Shown: positions 1 through 7,098, counted from the first letter of the stretch. The stretch: DNA of 19,785 bases from Burkholderiales bacterium (GCA_025354075.1 JANXNO010000223.1:1-19785); one strand, 5' to 3'. A program made the numbers and translations. The notes: generated from the sequence alone by a model not told the origin.

Positions 1-46
1 GGGGGCGCTTGAGCGTGCAGCATCGGTTACAGTCGCGCAACGATTA

Positions 47-83
47 CCCCTCACCCCCACCCTCTCCCGCAAGGGGAGAGGGG
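47..83 (+). repeat. Dispersed G/C-rich palindromic repeat, copy 1
   Basis: The segment has the form CCCCTCACCCCCACCCTCTC followed by a GCAA loop and GGGGAGAGGGG. Bases 60-68 (CCCTCTCCC) pair perfectly with 74-82 (GGGAGAGGG). The same unit recurs at 4037-4075 in the same orientation and at 3961-3997 inverted. Repeats of this composition are common between genes in beta- and gammaproteobacteria. This copy ends about 20 bp before the selO start. Bases 1-46 hold nothing I can assign. Confidence 0.7.
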
Positions 84-102
84 CAAAACAGGCCATGCTG
101 CA

Positions 103-1656
103 ATGCTCACCTTCGACAACCGCTTCTTAAACGAACTGCCCGGCGACCCGAATCCGCGTAACCATTCGCGGCAGGTGCAAGGCGCGTTCTGGTCGCGGGT
201 TGAGCCGACGCCTGTGGCTGCGCCGCGGCTGATTGCTTACTCGCCAGAGGTTGCGGCAAACCTTGGTCTAAGCGAAGCGCAGATGCAAACGCCGGAGATG
301 GTTAGCGCCCTCTCAGGCAACGGCACCTTGCCCGGCATGGAGACTTACGCGACCGTCTACGGAGGTCACCAGTTCGGCAATTGGGCCGGGCAACTCGGCG
401 ATGGGCGTGCGATATTGCTCGGTGAAATCATCGCGCCGAACAATGATCGCTATGAGTTGCAGCTCAAGGGAGCGGGCCCGACGCCGTATTCGCGTCGCGC
501 TGATGGTCGGGCGGTGTTGCGCTCGTCGATACGCGAGTTTTTGTGTAGCGAGGCGATGCATCATCTGGGTGTGCCGACGACACGGGCGCTCTCGCTCGTG
601 CAGACGGGCGACGACGTTGAGCGCGACATGTTCTACGACGGCAATGCCGCGCCAGAGCCCGGCGCGATTGTGTGCCGTACAGCCCCGACGTTCATTCGCT
701 TTGGGCACTTTGAGTTGCCCGCGTCGCGCGGTGAAACAGCGCTGCTCAGGCAACTCGTCGATTTCACCATCACGCATTACTTTCCGCACTTGCTGGCGTT
801 GCCGGAAAACGAGCGGATCACCGCGTGGTACGGTGAAGTCTGCGAGCGCACGGCGAAGCTCATCGCCGAATGGATGCGCGTGGGCTTTGTGCATGGTGTG
901 ATGAACACGGACAACATGTCCATCCTCGGGCTCACGATCGATTACGGCCCGTATGGCTGGATCGACAACTTCGATCCGGGCTGGACGCCGAACACGACCG
1001 ATGCGGGGGGCAAGCGATATGCCTATGGTCGTCAGCCCGGCGTCGCGCAGTGGAATCTCGGGCGACTGGGCGATGCGCTGTCGACGCTTGAAATTGCCGC
1101 TGATGACGTACAAACCGCGCTTGCCAAATTCGAATCAACCTACGCTGTTGAAATCAAGCGCGTCTTTGCCAACAAGTTTGGCTTCAAGGCGTGGTCGGAT
1201 CAGGGCGGCGAAATTGTGGATGCGGCGTTTGCGCTGATGGGCGCGTCCGAGATTGACATGACAATTTTCTTTCGACGTTTGGCTACGGCGGCCTCAGTCG
1301 ATGATTTCAAGGACGCCTTCTATCTCGACGGCGAATGGCTCACTGAGCGCGAAAAATTCGCTGTGTGGTTTGGGCACTATTCCGCATTCATTGCTATGGA
1401 AAATCCTGCGCCAAACGACCTGGATGAGCGTGTCACGCGGATGAACGCCGCCAATCCGAAATACGTGCTTCGCAACTATCTCGCGCAGCAGGTGATTGAC
1501 GCTGCGCATACGGGCGATATGTCAAAAATCACCGAGTTGCTTGATGTGATGTGTCACCCGTACGGCGAGCAACCGGGTCGCGAAGCATTTGCGCAGAAGC
1601 GCCCCGATTGGGCGCGGCACAAGGCGGGTTGCTCGATGTTGTCGTGTAGTTCGTAG
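103..1656 (+). CDS. selO: Protein adenylyltransferase SelO (YdiU/UPF0061 family)
   Basis: SelO is a pseudokinase-fold enzyme that transfers AMP from ATP to Ser/Thr/Tyr of target proteins; in bacteria it is linked to redox homeostasis. The 517-residue protein is a little longer than E. coli YdiU (about 478). Family blocks are intact: YGGHQFGNWAGQLGDGR from residue 86, the LKGAGPTPYSRRADGRAVLR block with Lys122, and HGVMNTDN at 264-271 followed by DYGPYG at 280. D270/N271 and D280 keep the 10-residue spacing of the catalytic Asp and metal-binding Asp known in the family. The C-terminus is the family CxxxxCSS type, with Cys where eukaryotic SelO has selenocysteine. The ATG at 103 gives the expected N-terminus, although its ribosome site is weak (CAGG at 88-91). 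It converges on the next gene, 88 bp away. Confidence 0.96.
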   Translation: MLTFDNRFLNELPGDPNPRNHSRQVQGAFWSRVEPTPVAAPRLIAYSPEVAANLGLSEAQMQTPEMVSALSGNGTLPGMETYATVYGGHQFGNWAGQLGDGRAILLGEIIAPNNDRYELQLKGAGPTPYSRRADGRAVLRSSIREFLCSEAMHHLGVPTTRALSLVQTGDDVERDMFYDGNAAPEPGAIVCRTAPTFIRFGHFELPASRGETALLRQLVDFTITHYFPHLLALPENERITAWYGEVCERTAKLIAEWMRVGFVHGVMNTDNMSILGLTIDYGPYGWIDNFDPGWTPNTTDAGGKRYAYGRQPGVAQWNLGRLGDALSTLEIAADDVQTALAKFESTYAVEIKRVFANKFGFKAWSDQGGEIVDAAFALMGASEIDMTIFFRRLATAASVDDFKDAFYLDGEWLTEREKFAVWFGHYSAFIAMENPAPNDLDERVTRMNAANPKYVLRNYLAQQVIDAAHTGDMSKITELLDVMCHPYGEQPGREAFAQKRPDWARHKAGCSMLSCSS

Positions 1657-1744
1657 CGAGCGCTTTAGCAGCGGCTTTACCGCGGCAAAATGGGGGCTCG
1701 CAGCAGACGATCGCCGCGGAACCGTTTCCACGCACCGCCTGCGA

Positions 1745-2665
1745 CTAGTCCTTGTCGAAGTCTGCGCCGCGCCCGCCGACACCGCCGCGTTTGACGTTGC
1801 CTTTCATGGCGTTGCCGGGCTTACCTTTCGGCCCCCAGCTTGTGGCCATTTGTGCCTTGCTGAAATCCGCCTTTTTTGAGCTGTCTCCGAATCCTGAAAC
1901 CGACAGGCTGCTATGGCCCGAGATTGACGCGGCAATCGCGCCCCAGAGCACCAGCACGCCAATCAGCGCGAACAGGCCAACGAAGAATACCGCGATGAAC
2001 TCAACGTTTGTCTGCGATGTGACGAGCATCAACGCGGGGAAAATGAAGCCGCACCACAGTGCACCAAACGCCCACAACCCGGCTGCCCCCAGCATATTCC
2101 CGTAATACGAAAAGCCGACTAATGCGCCGACCACGCCAAGTACGCCGGCAAGCGCAAACAGGCTGAAAACAATCGTGAACGGAGCTCGTGACCACAGCGA
2201 ACCCCAAGGCAAATCGCGCGACACCAGCGCCACGTTGGGCTTGCGCGGACTGACCCACACCGTCACCTTTTTTTCCTGGTTACGCGCATCGCCAAGCGAC
2301 TTGAGTACGACCGCGTTGGACGGCTCGTCGATCGCGTCGTCGTCAAGCACAGTCAGTCGCTCCGTGTCGTAGGTTTTGCCTGCGACGTCGTAACGTGCTG
2401 CATACCAGTTGAACGTGCCCGCATCGTCCTTGCCGGTGCGCTCGATCACGGTCGCCTCGACGGGTTGGTAGTCGCGCGCGAGCATCCAGTTGCCGATAGG
2501 CACCGCCAGTGGCTTCGCGCCAAAATGCCAGCCTGTCATCCCGAAAACAACCGCCAGCAACGACCACCAGAAGACTGCCAGCAGACGTTTGCCCCAGCGT
2601 GGATGTGGATGCGAGGTATCAATAGCCATAGTCACATGATATGCATCTGTAGAGGTTTTTGTCAT
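1745..2665 (-). CDS. DUF3592 domain membrane protein
   Basis: This is an integral membrane protein of unknown function. After one N-terminal membrane helix (about residues 28-48) comes a soluble segment with the DUF3592 pattern: VEATVIERTG, then an aromatic/Tyr-rich YAARYDVAGKTYDTERL, then WVSPRKPNVALV. Several hydrophobic helices follow (about residues 160-255), then a polar Gly/Lys-rich tail. I start it at the ATG at 2665 (306 residues) because GGAAG lies 4 nt upstream on the minus strand. The frame stays open to an ATG at 2704, whose AAGGA is too close, and an internal ATG at 2626 has no ribosome site. It is divergent from the ABC binding-protein gene and may share a regulatory site with it. 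DUF3592 proteins have no established role. Confidence 0.82.
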   Translation of the reverse strand: MTKTSTDAYHVTMAIDTSHPHPRWGKRLLAVFWWSLLAVVFGMTGWHFGAKPLAVPIGNWMLARDYQPVEATVIERTGKDDAGTFNWYAARYDVAGKTYDTERLTVLDDDAIDEPSNAVVLKSLGDARNQEKKVTVWVSPRKPNVALVSRDLPWGSLWSRAPFTIVFSLFALAGVLGVVGALVGFSYYGNMLGAAGLWAFGALWCGFIFPALMLVTSQTNVEFIAVFFVGLFALIGVLVLWGAIAASISGHSSLSVSGFGDSSKKADFSKAQMATSWGPKGKPGNAMKGNVKRGGVGGRGADFDKD

Positions 2666-2718
2666 ACAACTTCCGCTTGAGAGCCCCATTTGAAAAGGGC
2701 GCATATCCTTTTTTTATA

Positions 2719-2732
2719 AAAAGTCGACTTTT
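2719..2732. promoter_or_regulatory. 14-bp perfect palindrome between divergent genes (candidate operator)
   Basis: AAAAGTCGACTTTT is a perfect dyad. It lies between the start of the DUF3592 gene (leftward, 2665) and the binding-protein gene (rightward, 2907). It sits at the left end of a possible rightward promoter, TTGCAT (2731-2736) with TATAAA 18 bp later (2755-2760), and just upstream of a leftward TATAAA-like box read on the minus strand (2713-2718). The core AAGTCGACTT occurs once more, at 10811-10820, also between genes. The regulator is unknown. Confidence 0.45.
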
Positions 2733-2760
2733 GCATAAAGCAGACTACGGCCTATATAAA
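2731..2760 (+). promoter_or_regulatory. Possible sigma-70 promoter for the ABC operon
   Basis: TTGCAT at 2731-2736 and TATAAA at 2755-2760 are 18 bp apart, about 147 bp before the binding-protein start. The -10 box is good and the -35 box is poor (3 of 6). A second TATAAA at 2860-2865 has an equally poor -35, so the real start site is uncertain. There is no THI-box sequence in this leader, so I see no TPP riboswitch. Confidence 0.3.
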
Positions 2761-2906
2761 GCCAGACTTTCACGCGAAAGCGGATATTAATGGTGGGTGA
2801 AATAAATGGCCGCACCAAAGCTGCGGATGTGCAGCCTTCATTTTTCGCAGCGAAGCGCGTATAAACAGAGATAATTTAAAGACGATTTTCTGCATCAGGA
2901 GATGCC

Positions 2907-3914
2907 ATGTTCCGCCCAACCATGCAAAAAGCGGTGTCCTCGGTTGTTTTGCGCGCGACGCTGGCAATCGCGTTCATCACTGCGCCGACGCTTGCGGCCG
3001 CCCAACAAAAAGTCACCTTTCAGAGCAACTGGTTTGCTCAGGCCGAGCACGGCGGACTGTATCAAGCCGTTGCTGAGGGTACGTACAAAAAATACGGTCT
3101 CGATGTCACCATCAAAATGGGCGGGCCGCAGGTGAACGGCCTGCAATTGCTCGCGGTCGGGCAGGTCGATATTTTCATGGGCTTCGATATCCAGAACTAC
3201 AAAGCTTGGGAGCAGGGCGTGCAAGCGGTCAGCGTCGGCACTTTCTTCCAGAAGGACCCCATCGTTGTCATCGCGCACAGCGACGTCAAAACCTTCGCCG
3301 ATCTGAAATCAAAAACTGTGCTCGTGTCAACCGACGGCCAGACTAACTGGTGGCCGTGGGCGAAAGCGAAATACGGCTTCAAGGATGAGCAGACGCGACC
3401 TTACACGTTCAACGTGCAGCCGTTTATCGCCGACAAGAAACTCGCGATGCAAGGGTATCTGACATCGGAGACATTGGCCGTGCAGAAGGGGGGTGTAAGG
3501 GACGCGAAAGTATTCCTGCTCGCCGATCTTGGCTACCCACCGTACACCGAGACCATCACGGTTCTCAAGAAAACCATCGACACCAATCCGAAGATGGTTG
3601 AGGCGTTCGTGAAGGCGTCGATGGAAGGCTGGAAGAGTTATCTGAAGAACCCCGCGCCGGCCAACGCGCTGATCAAAAAGGACAATCCTGCAATGACCGA
3701 CGAGCTGCTCGCTTACGGCCTTAGCAAGATCAAGGAAAGGGGCATTGTTGATGGCGGCGACGCGGCGAAGATGGGCATCGGCATCATCACCGATGCGCGC
3801 ATGAAACAGACTTGGGACATGATGGTTGCGAACAAACTCATCGACACGACAAAGGTGAAATTTGCCGATGCGTGGACGGATAAATTTGTTAAGGACGTGA
3901 AGGTGATGCCTTAG
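2907..3914 (+). CDS. ABC transporter substrate-binding protein, NMT1/THI5-SsuA-like
   Basis: This is the periplasmic solute-binding subunit of an ABC importer. Residues 1 to about 32 form a typical Sec signal peptide ending in AAA before QQKVTFQ. The mature domain opens with NWFAQAEHGGLYQAVAEGTYKKYGLDV, the characteristic first block of the NMT1/THI5-like fold, followed by NGLQLLAVGQVDIFMG and later MQGYLTSETLAVQKGG. The length (335) is normal. A GGAG sequence 6 nt before the ATG supports the start. Family members bind hydroxymethylpyrimidine, sulfonates, nitrate or other small nitrogen or sulfur compounds; the sequence does not decide which. The ATPase and permease genes follow after a 170-bp gap that contains an inverted repeat pair, which could let this gene be expressed above the other two. 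Confidence 0.9.
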   Translation: MFRPTMQKAVSSVVLRATLAIAFITAPTLAAAQQKVTFQSNWFAQAEHGGLYQAVAEGTYKKYGLDVTIKMGGPQVNGLQLLAVGQVDIFMGFDIQNYKAWEQGVQAVSVGTFFQKDPIVVIAHSDVKTFADLKSKTVLVSTDGQTNWWPWAKAKYGFKDEQTRPYTFNVQPFIADKKLAMQGYLTSETLAVQKGGVRDAKVFLLADLGYPPYTETITVLKKTIDTNPKMVEAFVKASMEGWKSYLKNPAPANALIKKDNPAMTDELLAYGLSKIKERGIVDGGDAAKMGIGIITDARMKQTWDMMVANKLIDTTKVKFADAWTDKFVKDVKVMP

Positions 3915-3960
3915 TGCAAGCCGGGCTGGTGGGACAACATTCACGCGGAGATTTCTCTGT

Positions 3961-3997
3961 CCCCTCTCCCTCGACGGGTGAGGGCTAGGGTGAGGGT
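3961..3997 (-). repeat. Dispersed G/C-rich repeat, copy 2 (inverted)
   Basis: CCCCTCTCCC...CGGGTGAGGG...GGGTGAGGG is the reverse orientation of the repeat at 47-83 and 4037-4075. Against the reverse complement of the neighbouring copy I count 28 of 37 identical positions, so the two can fold into one long imperfect hairpin around a loop of about 40 nt. It lies 46 bp after the binding-protein stop codon. Confidence 0.7.
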
Positions 3998-4036
3998 GAT
4001 CGCTGCATGAGCGAAGCTGGTTTCGACCTTAACCCA

Positions 4037-4075
4037 ACCCCTCACCCCAACCCTCTCCCGCAAGGGTAGAGGGGG
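4037..4075 (+). repeat. Dispersed G/C-rich repeat, copy 3; supplies a purine-rich stretch before the ATPase start
   Basis: Same unit and orientation as copy 1 (CCCCTCACCCC, then CCTCTCCCGCAAGGGTAGAG). It forms its own small hairpin and is the right arm of the pair with 3961-3997. Its last bases, GAGGGGG, end 9 nt before the ATPase ATG at 4085 and are the only Shine-Dalgarno-like sequence there. Confidence 0.7.
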
Positions 4076-4084
4076 CAGAACAAG

Positions 4085-4879
4085 ATGAATTCTGAAGCCT
4101 CGGCAGTTGCCGTTCAATCCGCCGAAAAAACCTATCCCAATGGCACGCACGCGCTGCTGCCGGTAAACCTCACCGTCCAGCAAGGTGAGTTTGTAACGCT
4201 GCTCGGCCCATCCGGCTGCGGCAAAAGCACGCTACTGAACATGGTCGCAGGCCTGCTTGAACCGAGTGCCGGGCGTATCAGCGTGTGGGGCGAATCTCCG
4301 AATGCGCAATCGCAGGCGAAGCAGCGCCTGTCGTTCGTGTTTCAGGAGGCAACGCTCATGCCCTGGGCGCGTGTGGGCGCGAACGTTCGCCTGCCGCTCG
4401 ATCTGCAAGGCATCAATCGCGCTGACGCGGATCAGCGCGTGGGCAATGCTCTGAAACTAGTGGGTCTTGAGAAATTCGCTGAATCCTATCCACGCGAGCT
4501 GTCCGGGGGCATGCAGATGCGGGCGTCGATCGCACGCAGTCTGGTTACCGATCCATCGCTTTTGCTCATGGATGAACCGTTCGGCGCACTGGACGAAATT
4601 ACGCGCAACCGCCTTGATGACGAGTTGCTGTCGCTGTGGCGTAGCAAAGGCCTCACGGTCATCTTTGTCACCCATTCGATTCACGAAGCGGTGTATCTGT
4701 CATCACGAGTCGTGGTGATGGCCGCACGGCCGGGCCGCGTGATCGAAGAGGTGGCCATTACGCCCACGGTTGCGCGCGACGATGCGTTCCGCGTATCAAC
4801 AGAGTTTGCTGGTTACGCGAAACAATTGCAGGACAGTTTGCTGCGCGCGTCCGTGAACGTCGATGAAGCGCTGGCATGA
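4085..4879 (+). CDS. ABC transporter ATP-binding protein, SsuB/TauB/ThiZ-like
   Basis: This is the cytoplasmic ATPase that drives the importer. All nucleotide-binding motifs are present: Walker A GPSGCGKST at 41-49, Q-loop Q87 (FVFQEATLMPW), signature LSGGM at 139-143, Walker B LLLMDEP at 159-165 with D-loop GALD at 167-170, and the H-loop histidine in VTHS (197). The Met in the signature is normal for the SsuB/TauB branch. At 264 residues it is full length. Its stop overlaps the permease start (ATGA at 4876-4879), so the two are translationally coupled. The only ribosome-binding sequence is the purine run provided by the repeat just upstream. Confidence 0.95.
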   Translation: MNSEASAVAVQSAEKTYPNGTHALLPVNLTVQQGEFVTLLGPSGCGKSTLLNMVAGLLEPSAGRISVWGESPNAQSQAKQRLSFVFQEATLMPWARVGANVRLPLDLQGINRADADQRVGNALKLVGLEKFAESYPRELSGGMQMRASIARSLVTDPSLLLMDEPFGALDEITRNRLDDELLSLWRSKGLTVIFVTHSIHEAVYLSSRVVVMAARPGRVIEEVAITPTVARDDAFRVSTEFAGYAKQLQDSLLRASVNVDEALA

Positions 4880-5661
4880 CGCGCGATCAGGGGCAAAGAC
4901 TGCTGCTGCCGCTGTTCGTCGCGCTCGTCATTGTCGGGCTATGGCAGTGGTGGGTGACGGCCTACGACATCCCGCAGTTTCTCGTCCCGAGCCCGCTTGT
5001 CGTTGCGCAAACGCTCGTTATGGACTGGTCGCTGTTGGGCGCAGCGTTGCTAGTGACGCTCAAAGTGACCTTTCTCGCGCTCTTCTGCTCCGTGCTGCTC
5101 GGGGTCACCATCGCTTTCGCCTTTGTGCAAAGCAAATGGATTGAAACCGCGTTTTTCCCCTATGCCGTTTTGCTGCAAGTTACGCCCATTGTGGCCATTG
5201 CGCCGCTCATCATCATCTGGGTGAAAAGCCCCACTGCGTCGCTGGTGATTTGCGCCACGCTGGTTGCGCTATTCCCGATCATTGCGAACACCACGCTCGG
5301 ACTGCGTAGCGTGAATCGCGGGCTGCAAAGTCTGTTCAAGATGAACCGCGCGACGCGGTGGCAAACGCTCGTTCGATTGCGCATCCCGAGCGCCCTGCCG
5401 TACTTTTTTGGCGGCCTGCGGATCTCATCTGGTCTCGCGCTGATTGGTGCAGTCGTCGCGGAATTTGTCGCGGGAACGGGAGGCACCGGCACCGGGCTCG
5501 CATATCAGATTTTGCAGGCCGGATATCAGCTCAACATTCCGCGCATGTTCGCTGCGCTGGTGCTCATCACGTTAACGGGCGTGACGCTCTTCGCGCTCAT
5601 GGGCGCACTGTCGAAATGGGCGCTTGGCAGTTGGCATGAAAGCGAAACCAACTCGATTTGA
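4876..5661 (+). CDS. ABC transporter permease, BPD_transp_1 / SsuC-TauC-like
   Basis: This is the inner-membrane subunit of the importer. The 261-residue protein has about six hydrophobic helices (near 10-28, 58-84, 95-116, 120-140, 183-200 and 225-248). The cytoplasmic EAA-type coupling loop is at about 150-181, where NRATRWQTLVRLRIPSALPYFFGGLR fits the family pattern G/A-x3-W-x-T-x6-P-xx-LP-x3-GL. It starts inside the ATPase stop codon. Its own stop codon (5659-5661) lies inside the -35 box of the following toxin-antitoxin promoter. The substrate is not deducible from the permease. Confidence 0.94.
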   Translation: MTRDQGQRLLLPLFVALVIVGLWQWWVTAYDIPQFLVPSPLVVAQTLVMDWSLLGAALLVTLKVTFLALFCSVLLGVTIAFAFVQSKWIETAFFPYAVLLQVTPIVAIAPLIIIWVKSPTASLVICATLVALFPIIANTTLGLRSVNRGLQSLFKMNRATRWQTLVRLRIPSALPYFFGGLRISSGLALIGAVVAEFVAGTGGTGTGLAYQILQAGYQLNIPRMFAALVLITLTGVTLFALMGALSKWALGSWHESETNSI

Positions 5662-5685
5662 TGCTATTGCGGGCAATATTATAAT
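5658..5685 (+). promoter_or_regulatory. Promoter of the PIN/RHH toxin-antitoxin operon
   Basis: TTGATG at 5658-5663 and a consensus TATAAT at 5680-5685 are separated by 16 bp. Transcription should begin near 5691-5693, only about 5-7 nt before the toxin ATG at 5698. No Shine-Dalgarno sequence is present and there is no upstream in-frame start codon, which points to a leaderless message. The -35 box overlaps the permease stop codon. Confidence 0.7.
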
Positions 5686-5697
5686 ATCGCGTGCAAT
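5666..5697. promoter_or_regulatory. 32-bp dyad, candidate TA autoregulatory operator
   Basis: The block from ATTGC (5666-5670) to GCAAT (5693-5697) is symmetric about 5681/5682. The inner 12 bp ATATTATAATAT (5676-5687) is a perfect palindrome, and overall 13 of 16 position pairs are complementary. The -10 box lies at its centre, and the dyad ends at the base before the toxin ATG. An additional GCAAT at 5673-5677 forms a smaller dyad with 5666-5670. RHH antitoxins normally bind such sites and repress their own operon; that this one does is inference. Confidence 0.6.
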
Positions 5698-6135
5698 ATG
5701 GTAGCCAGACTTGTCATCGACGCCAACGTTATTTTCGCCGCGCTGCGCAGCGCGAAGGGCGCGTCTGCTGCGCTCATGCAGCATGTGGCCGAAACGCGCG
5801 TGAAACCGCTGTTGACGGTGGCGCTGGTTTTGGAGATTGAGAGCGTGCTCTGCCGTCCCGAACACCTCGCGGTGAGTGGGCTCACGCCCGCGCTGGTGCA
5901 GGGCTTTGTTGACGAGCTCTGCGCGTTGGCGGAGCCGGTGCAGATTCATTTTGCGTGGCGACCGCAGCTCCATGATGCAGCCGATGAGATGGTGTTGGAG
6001 GCGGCTGTGAATGGGCAAGCAAATGCATTGGTCACCTTCAACTTGAAAGATTTTTTGCCCGCTGCGTCGGGCTTGGGCGTGGAGGTGATCGCGCCGATTA
6101 CCGCGCTACGTGTTTTTGATTTGATGGATCGTTGA
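5698..6135 (+). CDS. PIN-domain toxin of a toxin-antitoxin pair (COG2569-like)
   Basis: This is a probable Mg2+-dependent ribonuclease toxin. The 145-residue protein begins with the PIN motif VIDANVIFAAL (catalytic Asp8) and carries the second acidic residue at Glu46 (LVLEIESVL), a third acidic site at D93/D96 (LHDAADEMVLEAA), and the C-terminal FNLKDF motif (N115, D118). These positions match the PIN nuclease fold. The length is typical of the VapC-like COG2569 group, in which the toxin gene often comes first. The ATG is 5-7 nt from the predicted transcription start and has no ribosome-binding site. The antitoxin gene follows 22 bp downstream. The RNA target is unknown. Confidence 0.88.
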   Translation: MVARLVIDANVIFAALRSAKGASAALMQHVAETRVKPLLTVALVLEIESVLCRPEHLAVSGLTPALVQGFVDELCALAEPVQIHFAWRPQLHDAADEMVLEAAVNGQANALVTFNLKDFLPAASGLGVEVIAPITALRVFDLMDR

Positions 6136-6157
6136 TTGAGCTTGAAGGGAAATCACC

Positions 6158-6502
6158 ATGAGTAACTTTGCACTGCGCCTGCCCGACTCGCTGTTCGAGC
6201 GCGCGCGCATCCTGGCTGAGCGCGATAACTGCTCGCTCAATCAATTGTTCGCCGTCGCGATCGCCGAAAAAATCGCGACTATTGACGCTGAGGCGTTCTT
6301 CGCCGAGCGCACCGCGCGCGCCGCTTCGCAGCCGGGCGGCATGATGCGCGCGCTCAATGTCGCGTGGAAGCATAACGTAAAGACCGCGCCAATGGCAGGC
6401 GACGAAATGCCAGCGAGCGGTGGGCACAGCGTGCAGGAAGAACGGGCAACCTATGCGGTCAAAAAAGCGCCGTCAAAGGTCGCCGCCAAACGCAAGCGTT
6501 GA
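6158..6502 (+). CDS. Ribbon-helix-helix antitoxin
   Basis: This is the presumed antitoxin of the preceding PIN toxin. Residues 1 to about 42 are a ribbon-helix-helix DNA-binding fold: strand NFALRLPD, helix SLFERARILAERDN, the turn CSLN, then helix QLFAVAIAEKIAT. This resembles HicB-type or CopG/Arc antitoxins. The remaining 70 residues have low complexity and end in a basic tail (KKAPSKVAAKRKR); such tails usually wrap the toxin or contact nucleic acid. AAGGGA 8 nt before the ATG is a good ribosome site, in contrast to the toxin gene. The RHH fold is seen; operator binding and toxin neutralisation are inferred. Confidence 0.84.
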   Translation: MSNFALRLPDSLFERARILAERDNCSLNQLFAVAIAEKIATIDAEAFFAERTARAASQPGGMMRALNVAWKHNVKTAPMAGDEMPASGGHSVQEERATYAVKKAPSKVAAKRKR

Positions 6503-6582
6503 ATGTCGGGCGGTGAGACCCCGCCGCCGCAGATGATCACAAGCGCACTGAACCCATCCCATGGTTGCGGCGCAATTTCCGT

Positions 6583-7098
6583 TCACGGCGCGTTAAGAAA
6601 ACCGCGACAACTCGCCGCGCCGCATCGGCATGGCATCAGCGGCGCGTCGATATCGTCAGCCCGCACCCGGTAGTCCAGCAGCAACTCTTCACCGATGGCG
6701 ATCTCGCGCAGACTGACAAAGAACACGCGACCTTCTGCGATGTCCACGACCACGTTCGCCGCGCAACTGTGATTGATGAATTCCGCGCCGCTACCGCCGA
6801 TAGCCCCATCAACCAACCGCCCCGGCGCTACCCAGAACAGGTACAGAAACGGCCGCTCGCGCCGTCGCTCGGCCTCGCGGTAGCCGATGCGCTCCCCGGT
6901 GTATTCGATGACGCGAGCGTTCGCGGGAATTACCTGCCCGGCAAACACGCCGAAGCGATGAATGGGCGAGGGTCTCGCCTCAAGGTGGAAGCGCGTCGCC
7001 GCGCTGTCAATTCGCGGTTTGACCGGGGCGTTTTCAGACGGAAGTTGCGCGGGCGCTGCGGCGGTAGCATCGACGAGTTCCTGTCGGACGTTGGTCAT
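6583..7098 (-). CDS. Stand-alone SET-domain protein (putative protein-lysine methyltransferase)
   Basis: SET enzymes transfer a methyl group from S-adenosylmethionine to lysine. In 171-residue numbering, the SET N-part is HRFGVFAG (47-54). The cofactor/pseudoknot motif is INHSCAANV (NHS 109-111, C112) and the second pseudoknot strand is GEELLLDY (136-143). A post-SET cluster C157-x-C159-x4-C164 could bind zinc together with C112. There is no pre-SET domain. I start at the ATG at 7098 because GGGAAG lies 6 nt upstream on the minus strand; the frame is open to 7185 (200 residues). Such small SET proteins occur sporadically in bacteria and resemble eukaryotic ones. Possible substrates are a DNA-binding or ribosomal protein, but nothing here shows which. 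It converges on the antitoxin gene, 80 bp away. Confidence 0.85.
   Translation of the reverse strand: MTNVRQELVDATAAAPAQLPSENAPVKPRIDSAATRFHLEARPSPIHRFGVFAGQVIPANARVIEYTGERIGYREAERRRERPFLYLFWVAPGRLVDGAIGGSGAEFINHSCAANVVVDIAEGRVFFVSLREIAIGEELLLDYRVRADDIDAPLMPCRCGAASCRGFLNAP

Noticed and set aside
313..1113. A 266-codon open frame antisense to selO
   Set aside because: selO motifs on the plus strand are unambiguous and the antisense product shows no recognisable domain.
1633..1656. SelO as a selenoprotein
   Set aside because: The C-terminal position is a plain Cys (TGT) followed by Ser-Ser and a TAG stop; no in-frame TGA is read through.
2733..2906. A TPP riboswitch before the THI5-like binding protein
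   Set aside because: The leader lacks the CTGAGA and other THI-box core sequences.
3941..4183. An 80-codon minus-strand frame across the repeat pair
   Set aside because: Its sequence is simply the translation of the dispersed repeat (PLPLRERVGVRG-type), a common false gene call.
6503..6582. An intrinsic terminator between the convergent antitoxin and SET genes
   Set aside because: Only a 5-bp GGCGG/CCGCC stem is present and there is no T-run on either strand.
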